The translations under genes and the position numbers were made by a program. DNA of 60,000 nucleotides from Bolinopsis microptera (Eukaryota > Ctenophora > Tentaculata > Lobata > Bolinopsidae): contig NC_087083.1 of the NCBI RefSeq assembly GCF_026151205.1, positions 14,012,944 through 14,072,943 of the forward strand, given 5' to 3'. Shown here piece after piece: positions 59,353 through 60,000 of this stretch (the stretch's first letter is position 1; the number at the start of each line of letters is the position of its first letter). The notes below the pieces were generated by a model. The model was not told the origin of the DNA. It saw nothing but the letters and a program-made list of their open reading frames with translations, and made no database searches.

Positions 59353-60000
59353 ACACAATGGTCACACAGAGGTCACACAGTGGTCACACAGTGGTCACAC
59401 AGAGGTCACACAGAGGTCACACAGTGGTCACACAGTGGTCACACAGTGGTCACACAGTGGTCACACAGTGGTCACACAGTGGTCACACAGAGGTCACACA
59501 GTGGTCACACAGAGGTCACACAGTGGTCACACAGTGGTCACACAGTGGTCACACAGTGGTCACACAGTGGTCACACAGTGGTCACACAGAGGTCACACAG
59601 TGGTCACACAGTGGTCACACAGTGGTCACACAGTGGTCACACAGTGGTCACACAGAGGTCACACAGTGGTCACACAGAGGTCACACAGAGGTCACACAGT
59701 GGTCACACAGAGGTCACACAGTGGTCACACAGTGGTCACACAGTGGTCACACAGAGGTCACACAGAGGTCACACAGTGGTCACACAGAGGTCACACAGTG
59801 GTCACACAGTGGTCACACAGTGGTCACACAGAGGTCACACAGAGGTCACACAGAGGTCAATAAGTGGTCACACAGTGGTCACACAGAGGTCACACAGAGG
59901 TCAATAAGTGGTCACACAGTGCTCACACAGAGGTCACACAGGGGTCACACAGGGGTCACACAGTGGTCACACAGTGGTCACACAGTGGTCACACAGAGGT
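59353..60000. repeat. 12-bp satellite (GTCACACAGNGG)n, runs off the window
   Basis: More than 50 copies of ggtcacacagtg or ggtcacacagag, alternating irregularly, with rare variants (aataagtg, gggg). Period 12 keeps two frames open, producing false long ORFs. Confidence 0.97.

Noticed and set aside
59341-59907. 188- and 142-residue ORFs of His-Thr-Val-Val-Thr-Gln type
   Set aside because: Produced by the 12-bp satellite; no gene context.

Overview
The window is a piece of a eukaryotic nuclear genome. Genes are split by GT-AG introns, the background is AT-rich, and most of the DNA is transposon or tandem repeat. The best guess is an early-branching animal, probably a cnidarian. The reasons are a secreted protease carrying ShKT, sushi and kringle-like modules, a CR1-like LINE with PHD and esterase domains, and many MITE families. 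No species is identified.

Layout. 1-9.2 kb: one possible orphan exon (381-546), short tandem repeats, a 3' LINE fragment (minus strand, 5.1-5.8 kb) and a nest of small DNA elements. 9.6-15.9 kb: a LINE with both ORFs intact. ORF1 reads as PHD finger, helical region, AlkB-type 2-oxoglutarate/Fe(II) dioxygenase and SGNH esterase. ORF2 reads as a second PHD finger, APE endonuclease and reverse transcriptase. 18.9-26.2 kb: a direct segmental duplication. Each copy carries an intact single-exon gene for an Ig-domain transmembrane protein. A truncated reverse transcriptase lies between the copies, and a roughly 1 kb insertion interrupts the second.

26.4-31.9 kb: a complete nine-exon PHAF1 (C16orf70/UPF0183 family) orthologue, reconstructed exon by exon with consistent phase. 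33.8-40.5 kb: a probable small secreted peptide precursor (signal peptide, acidic propeptide, Lys-Arg site, basic C-terminus). Its last intron appears to hold a 5.6 kb foldback element. 40.9-46 kb: a TTAA-flanked MITE, a broken reverse transcriptase and another inverted-repeat element. 47.1-55.4 kb: a 19-exon gene for a multidomain secreted papain-family protease, with an upstream E-box/CCAAT cluster. 55.4-60 kb: noncoding, with a mariner-like MITE and a long 12-bp satellite that runs off the end.

Two themes deserve attention. First, the AlkB domain in the LINE has every catalytic residue in place. Second, several intronic minisatellites begin exactly at exon-intron junctions and copy the splice site (PHAF1 introns 3 and 5, protease introns 5, 15 and 16). 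The real genes seem independent of one another; no operon-like organisation is seen. Exon models rest on splice signals, phase agreement and recalled family sequence only; no transcript or database evidence was available.
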